Made by a program: the position numbers and the translations under genes | Shown: positions 44,116-53,900 of the stretch, in pieces | Layout: every line of letters begins with the position of its first letter | Position numbering within the stretch: position 1 is the stretch's first letter | Notes under the pieces: model-generated | Seen by the model: the letters and a program-made list of their open reading frames with translations, nothing else | Told to the model about the DNA's origin: nothing | Databases searched by the model: none | NCBI RefSeq assembly: GCF_003589925.1 | Contig: NZ_CP032382.1 | Span: forward strand, 7,564,001 to 7,628,000 | DNA length: 64,000 bases | Direction of reading: 5' to 3' | Source: Chryseolinea soli | Lineage (GTDB): Bacteria > Bacteroidota > Bacteroidia > Cytophagales > Cyclobacteriaceae

Positions 44116-45089
44116 ACGAAGTTGGGATTGCTATTGATATGGGCGGCACGACAATAAAGATAGGCATTGTCAGAGATGGCGATGTTTTGGACCATGCCAT
44201 CGTCGTCGCAGGCTCGCATTCAAGTTTAAAAATGAAACTGGTTGAAATCGGAGACATCATCGATTCACTTTTATCGAAAGGTAAGTATACTCCCTTGGGG
44301 ATTGGACTTGCATTTCCAGGCATCGTTGATGCAAGGGCCAATAAAATTATTTCAAAGTACGTCAAGTACCCCGATGCCCAACAAATGAACTTGTCGCAAT
44401 GGGCCGCTGAACGTTGGCAACTTCCGATCGTCCTCGAAAATGACGCGCGGGCTGCCTTGTTGGGCGAGTGGAGGTATGGCGCTGGAAAGGGTTGTGATGA
44501 TCTGGTCCTGGTGACGCTCGGAACCGGGTTTGGAACTGCAGCGATGATGAACGGCACATTATTAAGAGGGCGAAATCACATTGCCGGAAACCTCGGCGGA
44601 CACATCACGATAAATTTACAGGGCAGTATTTGCAACTGCGGCAATATCGGCTGTCTTGAAACCGAGTGCTCGGCCTGGGCCATCGACCATTATGTTCGGA
44701 ACCTTGAAGGCTTTAATCAAAGCACGATAAAAGAAGCCAAAGAAATCAGCTTTCGAAACATTTTTCACGCCAGTGCAACGGGAGATGCCTTTGCCATAAA
44801 GGTTCTGAAGCATTGTCTAAACGTATGGTCCATTGGCGTAATCTCCCTGGTTCACGCATATGACCCTGAGAAGGTAATCGTCGGCGGTGGCATCATGAAG
44901 AGCAAGGAGGTGATCATCCCGCATATCTCGGAGATGATAAAAAAACATTCATGGATAAAGGACGGATCCGTTGACGTAGTGTCCGCAGAGCAAATTGACT
45001 TTGCCGGGATCCTTGGCATGTATCATCTGATTTCCTCTTTGAAAACAAAACTCAAATCGACGCACGAGAGCGGCTACAACAATCAATAA
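44112..45089 (+). CDS. ROK-family sugar kinase
   Basis: A 325-residue ROK (repressor, ORF, kinase) protein without a DNA-binding domain, so a kinase. Phosphate-binding AIDMGGTTIKIGIV begins the protein, a glycine-rich LGTGFGTAAM follows near residue 137, and the zinc site CNCGNIGCLE near 176 is intact. It overlaps the transporter stop by four bases and the next gene starts two bases after it, so the three are one transcript. With the neighbouring isomerase the substrate is probably mannose or fructose; this is inference. Confidence 0.92.
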   Translation: MNEVGIAIDMGGTTIKIGIVRDGDVLDHAIVVAGSHSSLKMKLVEIGDIIDSLLSKGKYTPLGIGLAFPGIVDARANKIISKYVKYPDAQQMNLSQWAAERWQLPIVLENDARAALLGEWRYGAGKGCDDLVLVTLGTGFGTAAMMNGTLLRGRNHIAGNLGGHITINLQGSICNCGNIGCLETECSAWAIDHYVRNLEGFNQSTIKEAKEISFRNIFHASATGDAFAIKVLKHCLNVWSIGVISLVHAYDPEKVIVGGGIMKSKEVIIPHISEMIKKHSWIKDGSVDVVSAEQIDFAGILGMYHLISSLKTKLKSTHESGYNNQ

Positions 45090-45091
45090 TC

Positions 45092-46846
45092 ATGAACATA
45101 AGAAAGACTTCACAATACGAACTACCCATAACCAAGAATGAGTCAGCTGAAGGTTATGACATCTATCCCACCCACGCGATAACGGCGAATAGCATTCACA
45201 TAGGATATACCTCGTTGGTCACACCGTTGATCCGCTACAAGGCAATTCGAATCGACGGCTTTACTGGAATAGTATTCGATGACATCAGGTCGCGCATGAC
45301 CAAGGCATTTGAAGCCTTCAACTTAGTGCCCCATTGGGTTGATGTAACGGAAGCGCTAAAAAGTCCTCAAGAGATTGAAAAAATGATCGAACCGTTCATG
45401 GGTGGTGACGATCCTGTTTTTGGTAAGATCGCCACAATCGAGCTCCGGGATTTTTTCAATGTTGAAGCCTTGAAAGATCTCGCTACTCGCTCCCAAGGTG
45501 CGTTAACCATTTTCTACGGCGTCGGTGCGTCGTTAATTGAGGTAAACAGCCCCTTGGTCTTTTTCGACATTCCGAAGAACGAAATACAATTCAGATCGAG
45601 AGCCGGAGTTGTCCGAAATCTTGGGGCCACAGCATCACAGGATCCAAAGGTCATGTACAAACGCTTTTATTTTGTTGACTGGATCGTTATCAACCGAAAT
45701 TTAAAATCCATTATTAACGCCATAGATTTTTTTGTCGATGGACAACGGTCGGATGAGATCACGTGGACGTCTGGCAAAATTTGGAGGGAATCGTTGAAGA
45801 ATATCACAAGATCATGCATCCGTGCACGGCCCTGGTTCGAGCCCGGTGCCTGGGGAGGAAGCTGGATCAAAAGGAACATTCAAGGACTTAATAAAGATGT
45901 GATCAACTATGCCTGGTCATTCGAATTGATCACACCAGAAAATGGCATTCTCCTTGAAAGTTCAGGTGTACTGCTTGAAACAAGTTTTGACTCGTTAATG
46001 TTTGTCGCCGGAAAAGAAGTTCTGGGAACGGACGCTTCGATTTTTGGAGACCTATTCCCCATCCGATTCGACTTTCTGGACACCTTTGATGGCGGAAATC
46101 TTTCTGTGCAATGTCACCCGAGAAAAAAATACATACGCGAACATTTTGGCGAGGCGATAACACAGGAAGAAACCTACTACATCCTTGACCGCCAGAAGGA
46201 ATCCAAAGTATATCTTGGCTTTAACGAAGGTGTAACCCCAGACCAGTTTGGCGCTGCCCTAAAACGGAGCTTTGAAATGAAAGAAACATTTGATGTCGAC
46301 CGATACATCCAGTCATTTGTAACCCAGAAGCATGATCTTTTCTTGATCCCGCCCGGCACTATTCATGCGTCAGGAAAAGATACGCTTGTCCTTGAAATTA
46401 GCTCCACGCCATACATCTACACCTTTAAGTTGTACGATTGGCTTAGGCTGGACCTTGATGGCAAACCACGCCCTATGAACATTGATCGTGGTTTAGAAAA
46501 TCTAGCCTTTGACCGTTCTGGAGCAGCCGTTGATCGGGACCTCATTTCCAAACCAAAACTCCTCGAGACGACGGAAGCGTACGATTTGTATCAGTTGCCA
46601 ACCCACCCAGAACACCTTTATGAGATCCACCGCTATAAGATAAAAACAAAGGCAAACATCAGAACCCATGATAAGGCTCACGTACTAAGCCTTGTGGAGG
46701 GAAGCTCTATTGAAATAATGGTTGGCAAAAAGAAATTTGAATATCAATATGCAGAAACGGTTCTCATCCCCGCAGCGGTACAAACGTATACCGTTACCAA
46801 CTTAGGTAGTAGTCCGGTGATGATGATACTGGCGTCGATAAAATAA
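45092..46846 (+). CDS. Class I mannose-6-phosphate isomerase-family protein with N-terminal extension
   Basis: A 584-residue protein. The C-terminal half is a phosphomannose-isomerase cupin: NLSVQCHPRKKYIREHFG near 335 with the Gln and His zinc ligands, ITQEETYYILDR near 357 and LFLIPPGTIHASGKDTLVLE near 415. The first ~260 residues include FMGGDDPVFGKIATIELRDF and FRSRAGVVRNLGATASQ, a region of uridine-kinase-like descent in this long family, without a P-loop. It interconverts mannose-6-phosphate and fructose-6-phosphate if the family activity holds. Directly behind the ROK kinase in the same operon. Confidence 0.9.
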   Translation: MNIRKTSQYELPITKNESAEGYDIYPTHAITANSIHIGYTSLVTPLIRYKAIRIDGFTGIVFDDIRSRMTKAFEAFNLVPHWVDVTEALKSPQEIEKMIEPFMGGDDPVFGKIATIELRDFFNVEALKDLATRSQGALTIFYGVGASLIEVNSPLVFFDIPKNEIQFRSRAGVVRNLGATASQDPKVMYKRFYFVDWIVINRNLKSIINAIDFFVDGQRSDEITWTSGKIWRESLKNITRSCIRARPWFEPGAWGGSWIKRNIQGLNKDVINYAWSFELITPENGILLESSGVLLETSFDSLMFVAGKEVLGTDASIFGDLFPIRFDFLDTFDGGNLSVQCHPRKKYIREHFGEAITQEETYYILDRQKESKVYLGFNEGVTPDQFGAALKRSFEMKETFDVDRYIQSFVTQKHDLFLIPPGTIHASGKDTLVLEISSTPYIYTFKLYDWLRLDLDGKPRPMNIDRGLENLAFDRSGAAVDRDLISKPKLLETTEAYDLYQLPTHPEHLYEIHRYKIKTKANIRTHDKAHVLSLVEGSSIEIMVGKKKFEYQYAETVLIPAAVQTYTVTNLGSSPVMMILASIK

Positions 46847-46875
46847 TCATCTCGTTTAGGTTTAGGGTAAAGAAG

Positions 46876-46909
46876 GCCGTGTCACCCGCATATAGGGTGC
46901 ACGGCTTTT
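46876..46909 (+). terminator. Terminator of the transporter-kinase-isomerase operon
   Basis: GCCGTG-T-CACCC (46876-46887) pairs with GGGTGCACGGC (46895-46905), leaving one bulged T, followed by TTTT. It lies 30 bases past the isomerase stop. Confidence 0.85.
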
Positions 46910-46994
46910 CCGATGCGGTGATTCAAGGGCGTCATAGAAAGATGGAGCCCCGTTCGCATTCGGACAGGTTTTAATCGCAATTTGCTTATCTTAT

Positions 46995-47002
46995 TACATT
47001 TG
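46995..47002 (+). promoter_or_regulatory. Candidate -7 box of the GH92 gene
   Basis: TACATTTG fits TAnnTTTG, 50 bases upstream of the GH92 ATG at 47052. No TTG at exactly 19-21 bases upstream, so this is tentative. Confidence 0.4.
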
Positions 47003-47051
47003 CCACTCGCACCTTCGGGTGGTTTTTTGTCCCAACTGTCCCCCATATCCC

Positions 47052-50000
47052 ATGAAATCTTGTTCTTTTTTTCCCTTTCGGGTTGGTATCGCATTTTTCA
47101 TTTATACCTCGATAAGTTGGGCTATTAATCTGAAGCCATCGTCCGCTCAGGGAACGATCTGGCAGATTGGAAAAAGTGATAACAATGGAAAAGAATTCGC
47201 TTTGGCCCCGCGGGACTTTCAAAAGTTCCTCCCAAGTGACTTTGGATGGGAAGACAGATTTTTCCTCCCCGGCAATTCCGACCCCCTGGTCGATTGGCCT
47301 TATGTCATGCCTGGCCCTAAGGACAAGTGGGGTGGAACAGGCCCAACATCCGGAGTACGAACGAATGAACTTAACATTCTGTTTGGTCTCCCTAAAAAAT
47401 CCGATGGCGGCGCCTGGACACTTGTCATAGACCTATTGGATACGCATGCAAAGTTACCGCCTTTGCTAAAGGTCTCCGTCAATGGAAACGCTCAGAAGTA
47501 TCGACTTCCTGCCGGTGGCGAAATCGTTCCAACACTGGATAGTTTAAGCCACGCAAGGGAACACATTCTCGAGATCCCGCTTGAATCACAATGGATCAAC
47601 GAAGGCGGAAACGAAATTAAATTGACCATATTAGATGGCGGGTGGCTCATGTTTGATCAGATCCGCCTGGAAGGACCTCCTGGCATTTCACTGAATGCGA
47701 ATAAGAGCGTCTTTATAAGAAGTATAAACCCGGCAGACTATGAAATCGTGAGGAATGCAAAACACTTTCAGCCGTTGTTAGTAGATGTCGAACACCTCTC
47801 AGGTAATCCAACGGTTGAAGTAAAGCTGGACGACAAATTAATTCTTTCCCAAACTATTGAAAGAGGAAGGTATCAACTGGAAGTCCCTATGCCATCCGTT
47901 ACAACGAACACGAGGAGCAAGTATGATGTCCTCGTCGATGGCAAATTGTTGCAGTCTGGCTTTGTTGCGCGGTCGCAGCATCATCTTATATCGCCGGCGA
48001 TGTACGTGGACACCAAAATTGGCACTGCCCATTCCCGCTGGATGATTGCGCCGGGGCCCTGGATGCCCTTTAGCATGGTGAAAATAGGCCCAGACAATCA
48101 GCCTGCTGGTTGGATGGCAGGCTATGATCCATCCATTGAAAGCGTTGGTGCTTTCAGTCACATCCATGAATGGACGATGGCTGGGGTTGGCATGATGGCA
48201 GCCACGGGGCCGTTGAAGATCAAGGTGGGTGACGACGCACATCCGGGAGAAGGCTATCGCTCCAGCATTGACAAGCTCTCGGAGGAATCGCCACTAGGAT
48301 ATTACAAAGTATTGCTCAAAGACTATGGGGTTAAGGCAGAACTTACGGCGACCACCCGGTGCAGTTTCCAACGGTTCACGTTTCCTGGAAGCATTGATTC
48401 ACGGATCATCGTGGATTTTCAAACGCCAGCCGAGTATCGATACGACATCAAGGAGATCGCGTTTAACAAAATCGACGACCACACGATCGAAGGACACAGT
48501 GTTCAACTGACACCACGCGCTTGGGGCGACGACGCGAGCCAGGAGTACACGATTCATTTTGTTATTGAATTCGACCAACCCTTTACGAAGATTGGTTCTT
48601 GGTTGAATGATTCCATTTCAACACAGTCAAGCGTGATCGCAAAAGATGTCGCGGATGCAGGGGTATATGTTGAATTCGATACAAGAATAAAAAAAACCGT
48701 TCAGGTCAGAACCGGAATCTCATTTGTAAGCCTGGAGAATGCAAGGGCCAATCTACATGCTGAAGTCATTGCACCCTTTGGATGGGACTTCAATGCGGTT
48801 CGGGAGAGTCAGGTAAAGGCGTGGGATACTTTGCTTGGTCGTATTGCCATCACCACCAACGACCGGCGGGAAAAAGTACGATTCTACACGAACATGTATC
48901 GTGCCCTTTGCAGCAGAAATACATTTAGTGACATAAACGGTGAGTGGATCGATGCCACGGAGCAGAAACAAAAAATGCAGGCCGGAGACGTCGCCCTTGG
49001 ATGCGATGCGTTTTGGAATACATTCTGGAACCTAAACCAATTTTGGAACTTGGTCACACCCGAATGGTCTTCTCGTTGGGTCAAATCACAATTATCGATG
49101 TACAAAGCAAATGGCTGGCTGGCAAAAGGACCAGCAGGCATGGAATACATTCCCGTCATGGTCGCTGAACACGAAATTCCATTAATTGTCAGTGCATACC
49201 AAATGGGTATTCGCGACTTCGATGCGACTACCGCTTTTGACGCCGTCAGCAAAATGCAAACTACCTTGCCCCAGAAGGTCGGCGGAGGCCTCGCCGGAAA
49301 CGCCGACCTCGCTGCCTATCTCCAATATCATTATGTTCCATATGACAAAGGAAGATTCTCGAACTCATTAGAGTATTCATACGATGACTACGCGGTTGCA
49401 CAATTTTCAAAAACACTTGGTCGAACAAAAGACTATGATGTCTTTAAACAGCGTTCTGAGAATTGGAAAAATGTAATCGATCCTGAGACAGGCTACGCAC
49501 GACTCAAAGATTCCAACGGAAAGTGGATGTCCGATTTTGATCCCTTCAAGTCTGGTGCAAACGAACATTACGTCGAAGGAAACGCATGGCAACTAACATT
49601 TTTTGTTCCTCAAGATGTGCCTGGACTGGCCTCATTGATTGGCAAAGATCATTTCGTAGAGCGGCTGAATTGGGGATTCGAAGAAAGTAGCAAACTAAGA
49701 TTCAATGCGCCGGGCGACCAGTATTGGGACTATCCCGTTATTCAAGGCAATCAACAATCCATGCATTTCGCTTTTTTGTTCAATTGGGTTAATAAACCAT
49801 GGTTAACGCAAAAGTGGAGTCGCTCTATACTTGATCGCTACTACGGGTTTGGCGTTTCAAATGCTTACTTAGGCGATGAAGATCAAGGACAGATGAGTGC
49901 CTGGTTCATCATGGCCACCCTGGGATTGTTTCAAACAGACGGTGGATGCTCGATAAATCCCATCTATGAGATAGGAAGTCCACTGTTCGAAAAGGTATCG

Positions 50001-50225
50001 ATTGATTTAGGACAAAAATATGGCCGTGGCAAATCATTTACGATTGAAGCACATCACGCGTCCAGAGACAACAAATATGTTCAAAGCGCGACCCTTAACG
50101 GCAAGCCTTTGACCACCTGTTGGTTCCCATCTTCAGAATTGCTCAAGGGCGGCAACCTGATCCTTGAAATGGGCAACCAACCAAACATGAAGTGGGGTTT
50201 GCAGACACCACCCGTGTCACATTAG
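47052..50225 (+). CDS. Secreted GH92 alpha-mannosidase-like enzyme with extra N-terminal module
   Basis: A 1057-residue exported glycosidase. The ATG at 47052 gives a signal peptide (MKSCSFFPFRVGIAFFIYTS). Residues about 35-220 form a beta-rich module resembling the C-terminal carbohydrate-binding-like domain of family 4 polysaccharide lyases (VDWPYVMPGPKDKWGG, then LLKVSVNGNAQKYRL). The GH92 body follows: SHIHEWTMAGVG, GLAGNADLAAYLQYHYVP, SLEYSYDDYAVAQF, YVEGNAWQLTFFVPQD and GDEDQGQMSAWFIMATLG. GH92 members are calcium-dependent exo-alpha-mannosidases. The N-terminal module in this family is unusual. Confidence 0.9.
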   Translation: MKSCSFFPFRVGIAFFIYTSISWAINLKPSSAQGTIWQIGKSDNNGKEFALAPRDFQKFLPSDFGWEDRFFLPGNSDPLVDWPYVMPGPKDKWGGTGPTSGVRTNELNILFGLPKKSDGGAWTLVIDLLDTHAKLPPLLKVSVNGNAQKYRLPAGGEIVPTLDSLSHAREHILEIPLESQWINEGGNEIKLTILDGGWLMFDQIRLEGPPGISLNANKSVFIRSINPADYEIVRNAKHFQPLLVDVEHLSGNPTVEVKLDDKLILSQTIERGRYQLEVPMPSVTTNTRSKYDVLVDGKLLQSGFVARSQHHLISPAMYVDTKIGTAHSRWMIAPGPWMPFSMVKIGPDNQPAGWMAGYDPSIESVGAFSHIHEWTMAGVGMMAATGPLKIKVGDDAHPGEGYRSSIDKLSEESPLGYYKVLLKDYGVKAELTATTRCSFQRFTFPGSIDSRIIVDFQTPAEYRYDIKEIAFNKIDDHTIEGHSVQLTPRAWGDDASQEYTIHFVIEFDQPFTKIGSWLNDSISTQSSVIAKDVADAGVYVEFDTRIKKTVQVRTGISFVSLENARANLHAEVIAPFGWDFNAVRESQVKAWDTLLGRIAITTNDRREKVRFYTNMYRALCSRNTFSDINGEWIDATEQKQKMQAGDVALGCDAFWNTFWNLNQFWNLVTPEWSSRWVKSQLSMYKANGWLAKGPAGMEYIPVMVAEHEIPLIVSAYQMGIRDFDATTAFDAVSKMQTTLPQKVGGGLAGNADLAAYLQYHYVPYDKGRFSNSLEYSYDDYAVAQFSKTLGRTKDYDVFKQRSENWKNVIDPETGYARLKDSNGKWMSDFDPFKSGANEHYVEGNAWQLTFFVPQDVPGLASLIGKDHFVERLNWGFEESSKLRFNAPGDQYWDYPVIQGNQQSMHFAFLFNWVNKPWLTQKWSRSILDRYYGFGVSNAYLGDEDQGQMSAWFIMATLGLFQTDGGCSINPIYEIGSPLFEKVSIDLGQKYGRGKSFTIEAHHASRDNKYVQSATLNGKPLTTCWFPSSELLKGGNLILEMGNQPNMKWGLQTPPVSH

Positions 50226-50293
50226 TGCTTAGGGTTGCCGCATCGGGCTGGCGAAAAATTGATTAAGGAGTTTTGACGGTGGCCGCAAATCTT

Positions 50294-51607
50294 TTACTTC
50301 GCCTCACAACCCCCTTCTCCCTGCGCCCATTTTTCAAGCGCAGTCACGGCATCATACAAGACGCCGGCCGAGCCTCGAAATGTTCCTGATCCTTTGGGTT
50401 GATTGTCGGGCGTGTACCATTCGAAAAATCCGTGATTGGATCGGGCACGCTGAATCATGGGCGCGAGTTGTTGTGTAGCTTCCTTCACGTAGCCAAAGCG
50501 TACAAGCTGCGTAATCATCCTTCCACCAAACCAATCCCAGTCACCGCCATTCTGATATCCAAACGGCCCCATGCCCTTGTTGGCAAAAAATCCTTCAGGG
50601 TAGGTTGGATACAAAGTAAGTCCAATCGTTGCAGCGTTCGCTGCTTTCATATTTGAGATCATTTTATCAAGAGAAGCCTTCACTTCGTCTTTTGTCAGCA
50701 ACCCAGCCTCGATGGCAACGGCAGTTCCGCCATGATAGTAAATAATGTCTTCGTTAAAGTCGGCCGGAAAAGGCGACCCATCTAAGTATATGTGCGGCCT
50801 GAATTTTTGCCGGTCTTGATCCCATAAGTGCTTTCGGACATTCATTGCAATGGAATCTCGCTTCGGTTGCCAGTCTGATCTTTTATTCGGAAACATTGCT
50901 AAATAATTATCAATGGCAATTAGGAACATTGCATTGTCATAAACATCAATGGCATAGTGCGTTTCCTTGGTGATGTAAACGCCCCATTCATGTTCGGGTT
51001 GAACATCCCCCCAATCCGCTGTCGTCGCGCCGTACAGCAGACCATATTCTCTGTTGAACCTGTGGTCCAATAGATATTGCAGACATAGATGCAGTCGCTC
51101 CCCTACGTTCCTTTCACCAACGCGCTGATGGAGGATTGTTGAATCACCGGTCGCCTGAATATATCGGAACACGGCTTGAACCAGAGATGACTCCTGGTCG
51201 GTCTCGACTGTATTCTTATGGCCAGCATAACGCGGTTCCAGCGGTGAAAACCTGTATTGATAACCAACGCCTGCTTTTGCGACAGGAATAAATCCGTCGA
51301 TGATGTTGCCGTCCCCAGCCTGAAGTGCAAAAAAAACCAATAGATTTTCCCGCAACAAGGAACTGGGATGAACGGCAGCGGCCAATGTGATAAATGTATT
51401 GTAGTCCCGTATCCAAACTTCACCATAGCCGTCGCCTGCGTTGAAACCGGCCTTAACCACATCGCGGCTTAGATTTTTTAGAAAGGTATAGTCCTCGTTT
51501 ACACAAATTGCTTTCGCAAGTTCTTTGTTCCTTTCGTTCCTGCAGGATGTGATGAATACGGTCAATGTGAGATAAACCAGAATAACATATCTCCTATCAA
51601 AACCCAT
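50294..51607 (-). CDS. Lipoprotein of the (alpha/alpha)6 glycosidase type (amylo-alpha-1,6-glucosidase/GH63-like)
   Basis: A 437-residue predicted lipoprotein. The ATG at 51607 gives a signal ending in the lipobox TVFITSCRNE; upstream in-frame ATGs only add non-hydrophobic residues. Six-hairpin glycosidase blocks: GEVWIRDYNTFITL near 60, VETDQESSLVQAVFRY near 140, GATTADWGDVQPEHEWG near 205, NGGDWDWFGGRMI near 365 and FRGSAGVLYDAVTALEKW at the end. The Asp and Glu in these blocks are plausible catalytic residues. It is convergent with GH92 and probably trims oligosaccharides in the periplasm; the exact family (GH63, GH37-like or debranching type) is open. Confidence 0.78.
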   Translation of the reverse strand: MGFDRRYVILVYLTLTVFITSCRNERNKELAKAICVNEDYTFLKNLSRDVVKAGFNAGDGYGEVWIRDYNTFITLAAAVHPSSLLRENLLVFFALQAGDGNIIDGFIPVAKAGVGYQYRFSPLEPRYAGHKNTVETDQESSLVQAVFRYIQATGDSTILHQRVGERNVGERLHLCLQYLLDHRFNREYGLLYGATTADWGDVQPEHEWGVYITKETHYAIDVYDNAMFLIAIDNYLAMFPNKRSDWQPKRDSIAMNVRKHLWDQDRQKFRPHIYLDGSPFPADFNEDIIYYHGGTAVAIEAGLLTKDEVKASLDKMISNMKAANAATIGLTLYPTYPEGFFANKGMGPFGYQNGGDWDWFGGRMITQLVRFGYVKEATQQLAPMIQRARSNHGFFEWYTPDNQPKGSGTFRGSAGVLYDAVTALEKWAQGEGGCEAK

Positions 51608-51804
51608 AGGCTTCAATAACACTCGATTGGAAGCGAAACAAATCATAGCCATTGGAATATATAATCGCCCAAACTCATGAATTCTAAAGTAATACCTCGA
51701 TCGGAATGCGACAAAAATCTGTCGAAATGCGACCTTCAGGCTCAACCGACAGGCCCTGGGGGTAATTTTAATCGATCACGATCAAAGACTAAGTTGGCAA
51801 CGTA

Positions 51805-52746
51805 TTATGGAACGGAAACTATTACTTTTCCCACCGTCCTTCCCGTTTCAACATGTTTGTGCGCTTGATTCATCTCGGCGAACGCGTATGTCTTCGCGAC
51901 ATGCGATTTTATTGCGCCGATGGCCAGAAGCTCTGCAAGTGATTTCATGTCGCTGCCATTGGAATGGACAAGAAATGCGCTGCACGCAACATCGCGAACT
52001 TTCGCCTTTTCAACCACTGCGGGTGTGGCGCCGCCCAAAATGCTCACCACACCGCCTCCGGGCTTGATGATGGCGAGCGATTTTTCAACATTTTCAGCGC
52101 CAAGGCAATCCAGCACAAAATCAACTGGCGCCAGGGTTTCAATTTTGCTGTTCTTGTAATCGAACTGTTCATCCGCACCCAGGTTAAGAACAAAATCCTT
52201 GTTCTCCGGTGAAGACGATCCGATTACATGTGCGCCAAAATGCTTAGCGATCTGAACAGCGAAATGGCCGACGCCACCCGCAGCCGCATGAATGAAAACC
52301 CTGTTTCCTTTTTTTATCGCATAGTGATGCACCAACGCCTGCCATGCGGTTAGTGCTGCGAGCGTCGCAGCAGCCGCTTCTTCGTAGGAAATGTTCGATG
52401 GCTTCAAAGCCACGTGATCCGCAGGAGCTGCGACAAATTCTGAATAGGCTTTTCCGTGTCCGGGAAAATTCACCATGCCGAATACGTCGTCTCCTATTCG
52501 AAATCCCTTGACGCCATTGCCAACTGCGGTCACCGTTCCGGCAATGTCCCAACCGAGAATTATCGGCATAAATTCTCTCATCCGCGCGGCAAGCCCGTGC
52601 CCAGCGCGCGTCTTAACGTCAACAGGATTGATGCTTATTGCTTTTACCTTGATCAACACTTCATGGTCTTGAATCTCCGGCACGTGTAAATCCACCAACT
52701 TCAAATTTTCGGCAGAACCAAATTCGCTAAGTACTAAGGTTTTCAT
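51805..52746 (-). CDS. NADP-dependent quinone oxidoreductase-like MDR enzyme
   Basis: A 313-residue zinc-free medium-chain reductase. The GroES-like half has VLIKVKAISINPVDVKTR, and the cofactor fold has AAGGVGHFAVQIAKHFGA near residue 150. The C-terminal part lacks a zinc cysteine cluster, fitting the quinone oxidoreductase/enoyl reductase branch. It reduces quinones or activated alkenes with NADPH. It is divergent from an AraC gene (52896), which probably regulates it. Confidence 0.92.
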   Translation of the reverse strand: MKTLVLSEFGSAENLKLVDLHVPEIQDHEVLIKVKAISINPVDVKTRAGHGLAARMREFMPIILGWDIAGTVTAVGNGVKGFRIGDDVFGMVNFPGHGKAYSEFVAAPADHVALKPSNISYEEAAAATLAALTAWQALVHHYAIKKGNRVFIHAAAGGVGHFAVQIAKHFGAHVIGSSSPENKDFVLNLGADEQFDYKNSKIETLAPVDFVLDCLGAENVEKSLAIIKPGGGVVSILGGATPAVVEKAKVRDVACSAFLVHSNGSDMKSLAELLAIGAIKSHVAKTYAFAEMNQAHKHVETGRTVGKVIVSVP

Positions 52747-52895
52747 AGAAATCTTTTAGAATGATTATATGGCAAAATTATACCCTATTTGGGGGCCTCT
52801 TCTGGTACATTCTTTCCGTTTTTTTGTACTTTTAAGCCCTATCTGAAAACTTTTAGGCTCTTTCCAACCAAGGAAAAACACAAATCGCGCCCGAT

Positions 52896-53750
52896 ATGAA
52901 AAAGAGAAAAGCCAAACGCGTGCTTTCCGAGCCGTTCGAGATTGAATTCAGAACACTTGACGCCGCGCCCAAGGAAGAGCGCCGACAGCTTTACTTTGAA
53001 TTGATATTTATTATTTCCGGGACGGGGGTCCAGTATATCAATCAAAGAAAATTTAACTATAAGCCGAATCACATGTTTTTGATCACGCCGGAAGATTCGA
53101 ATTCCTTCGAGGTCGAGACGACAACGGAATTTTTCTTCCTCAGATTCAATGACATCTATATAACGTCCAACGCAATTCATGCGGACAATATCAAGCGGCT
53201 CGAGTACATTCTTCAAAATGCCAACCACGAACCCGGCTGCATTCTGAAGCATCAACCCGACAAAGGATTGATTCGCCCCATCATCGAGGCGATCCATCGC
53301 GAGCTTCAACAACATGACCTTTATAATAAGGACCTGACACAACATTTGGTAAACACGATGATCGTGGTCGTAGCCCGCAACATAGCCCGATACGTGCCGC
53401 ACGTCGTGGCGGGGAAGTCAGACAACAAGGCGCTCGACATCGTGAATTACATTCAGCGAAATATTTACTCGCCTACGAAGATCCGCGCTGAATCCGTGAG
53501 CCGCCATTTTAATATATCGGAGAATTACCTTGGCAAATATTTCAAGCGCCATACAAACCAGACGCTGCAACGGTACATCATCGATTACCGGATCAAGCTC
53601 ATTGAGGCGCGACTCCAGCACAGCGACCTCAGAATAAATGAAATAGCGCATGAATTAGGGTTTACCGACGAAAGCCATCTCAATAAATTTTTTCGCAAAA
53701 CAAAAGGGATCAATCCGAAAGCGTATCGCGAAGCGTTAATGATACAGTAA
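52896..53750 (+). CDS. AraC-family transcriptional regulator
   Basis: A 284-residue regulator with a cupin-like N-terminal sensor (FEIEFRTLDAAPKEERRQLY, then YKPNHMFLITPEDSNSF) and a C-terminal AraC HTH (IRAESVSRHFNISENYLGKY, then INEIAHELGFTDESHLNKFF), ending NPKAYREALM. It is divergent from the quinone reductase-like gene across a 149-base gap. Confidence 0.93.
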   Translation: MKKRKAKRVLSEPFEIEFRTLDAAPKEERRQLYFELIFIISGTGVQYINQRKFNYKPNHMFLITPEDSNSFEVETTTEFFFLRFNDIYITSNAIHADNIKRLEYILQNANHEPGCILKHQPDKGLIRPIIEAIHRELQQHDLYNKDLTQHLVNTMIVVVARNIARYVPHVVAGKSDNKALDIVNYIQRNIYSPTKIRAESVSRHFNISENYLGKYFKRHTNQTLQRYIIDYRIKLIEARLQHSDLRINEIAHELGFTDESHLNKFFRKTKGINPKAYREALMIQ

Positions 53751-53900
53751 GCTGACTTTTAAACCACTCCCTCGGTATTTCTACTATTTCAGGCTATTCG
53801 ATGCAAGCCCCCAATCTGATTCTCCTCGGTAGCGTATTTGTTGATCTCATGCGGTCTGTCCCCTGTGGTCGAATTGGTAAACGATGGGCGACCGTCAGCC

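Noticed and set aside
53840..53900. tRNA-like stretch (GGTCGAATTGGTAAAC)
   Set aside because: It recalls a D-arm sequence, but no cloverleaf can be built around it and no acceptor stem or T-arm follows.
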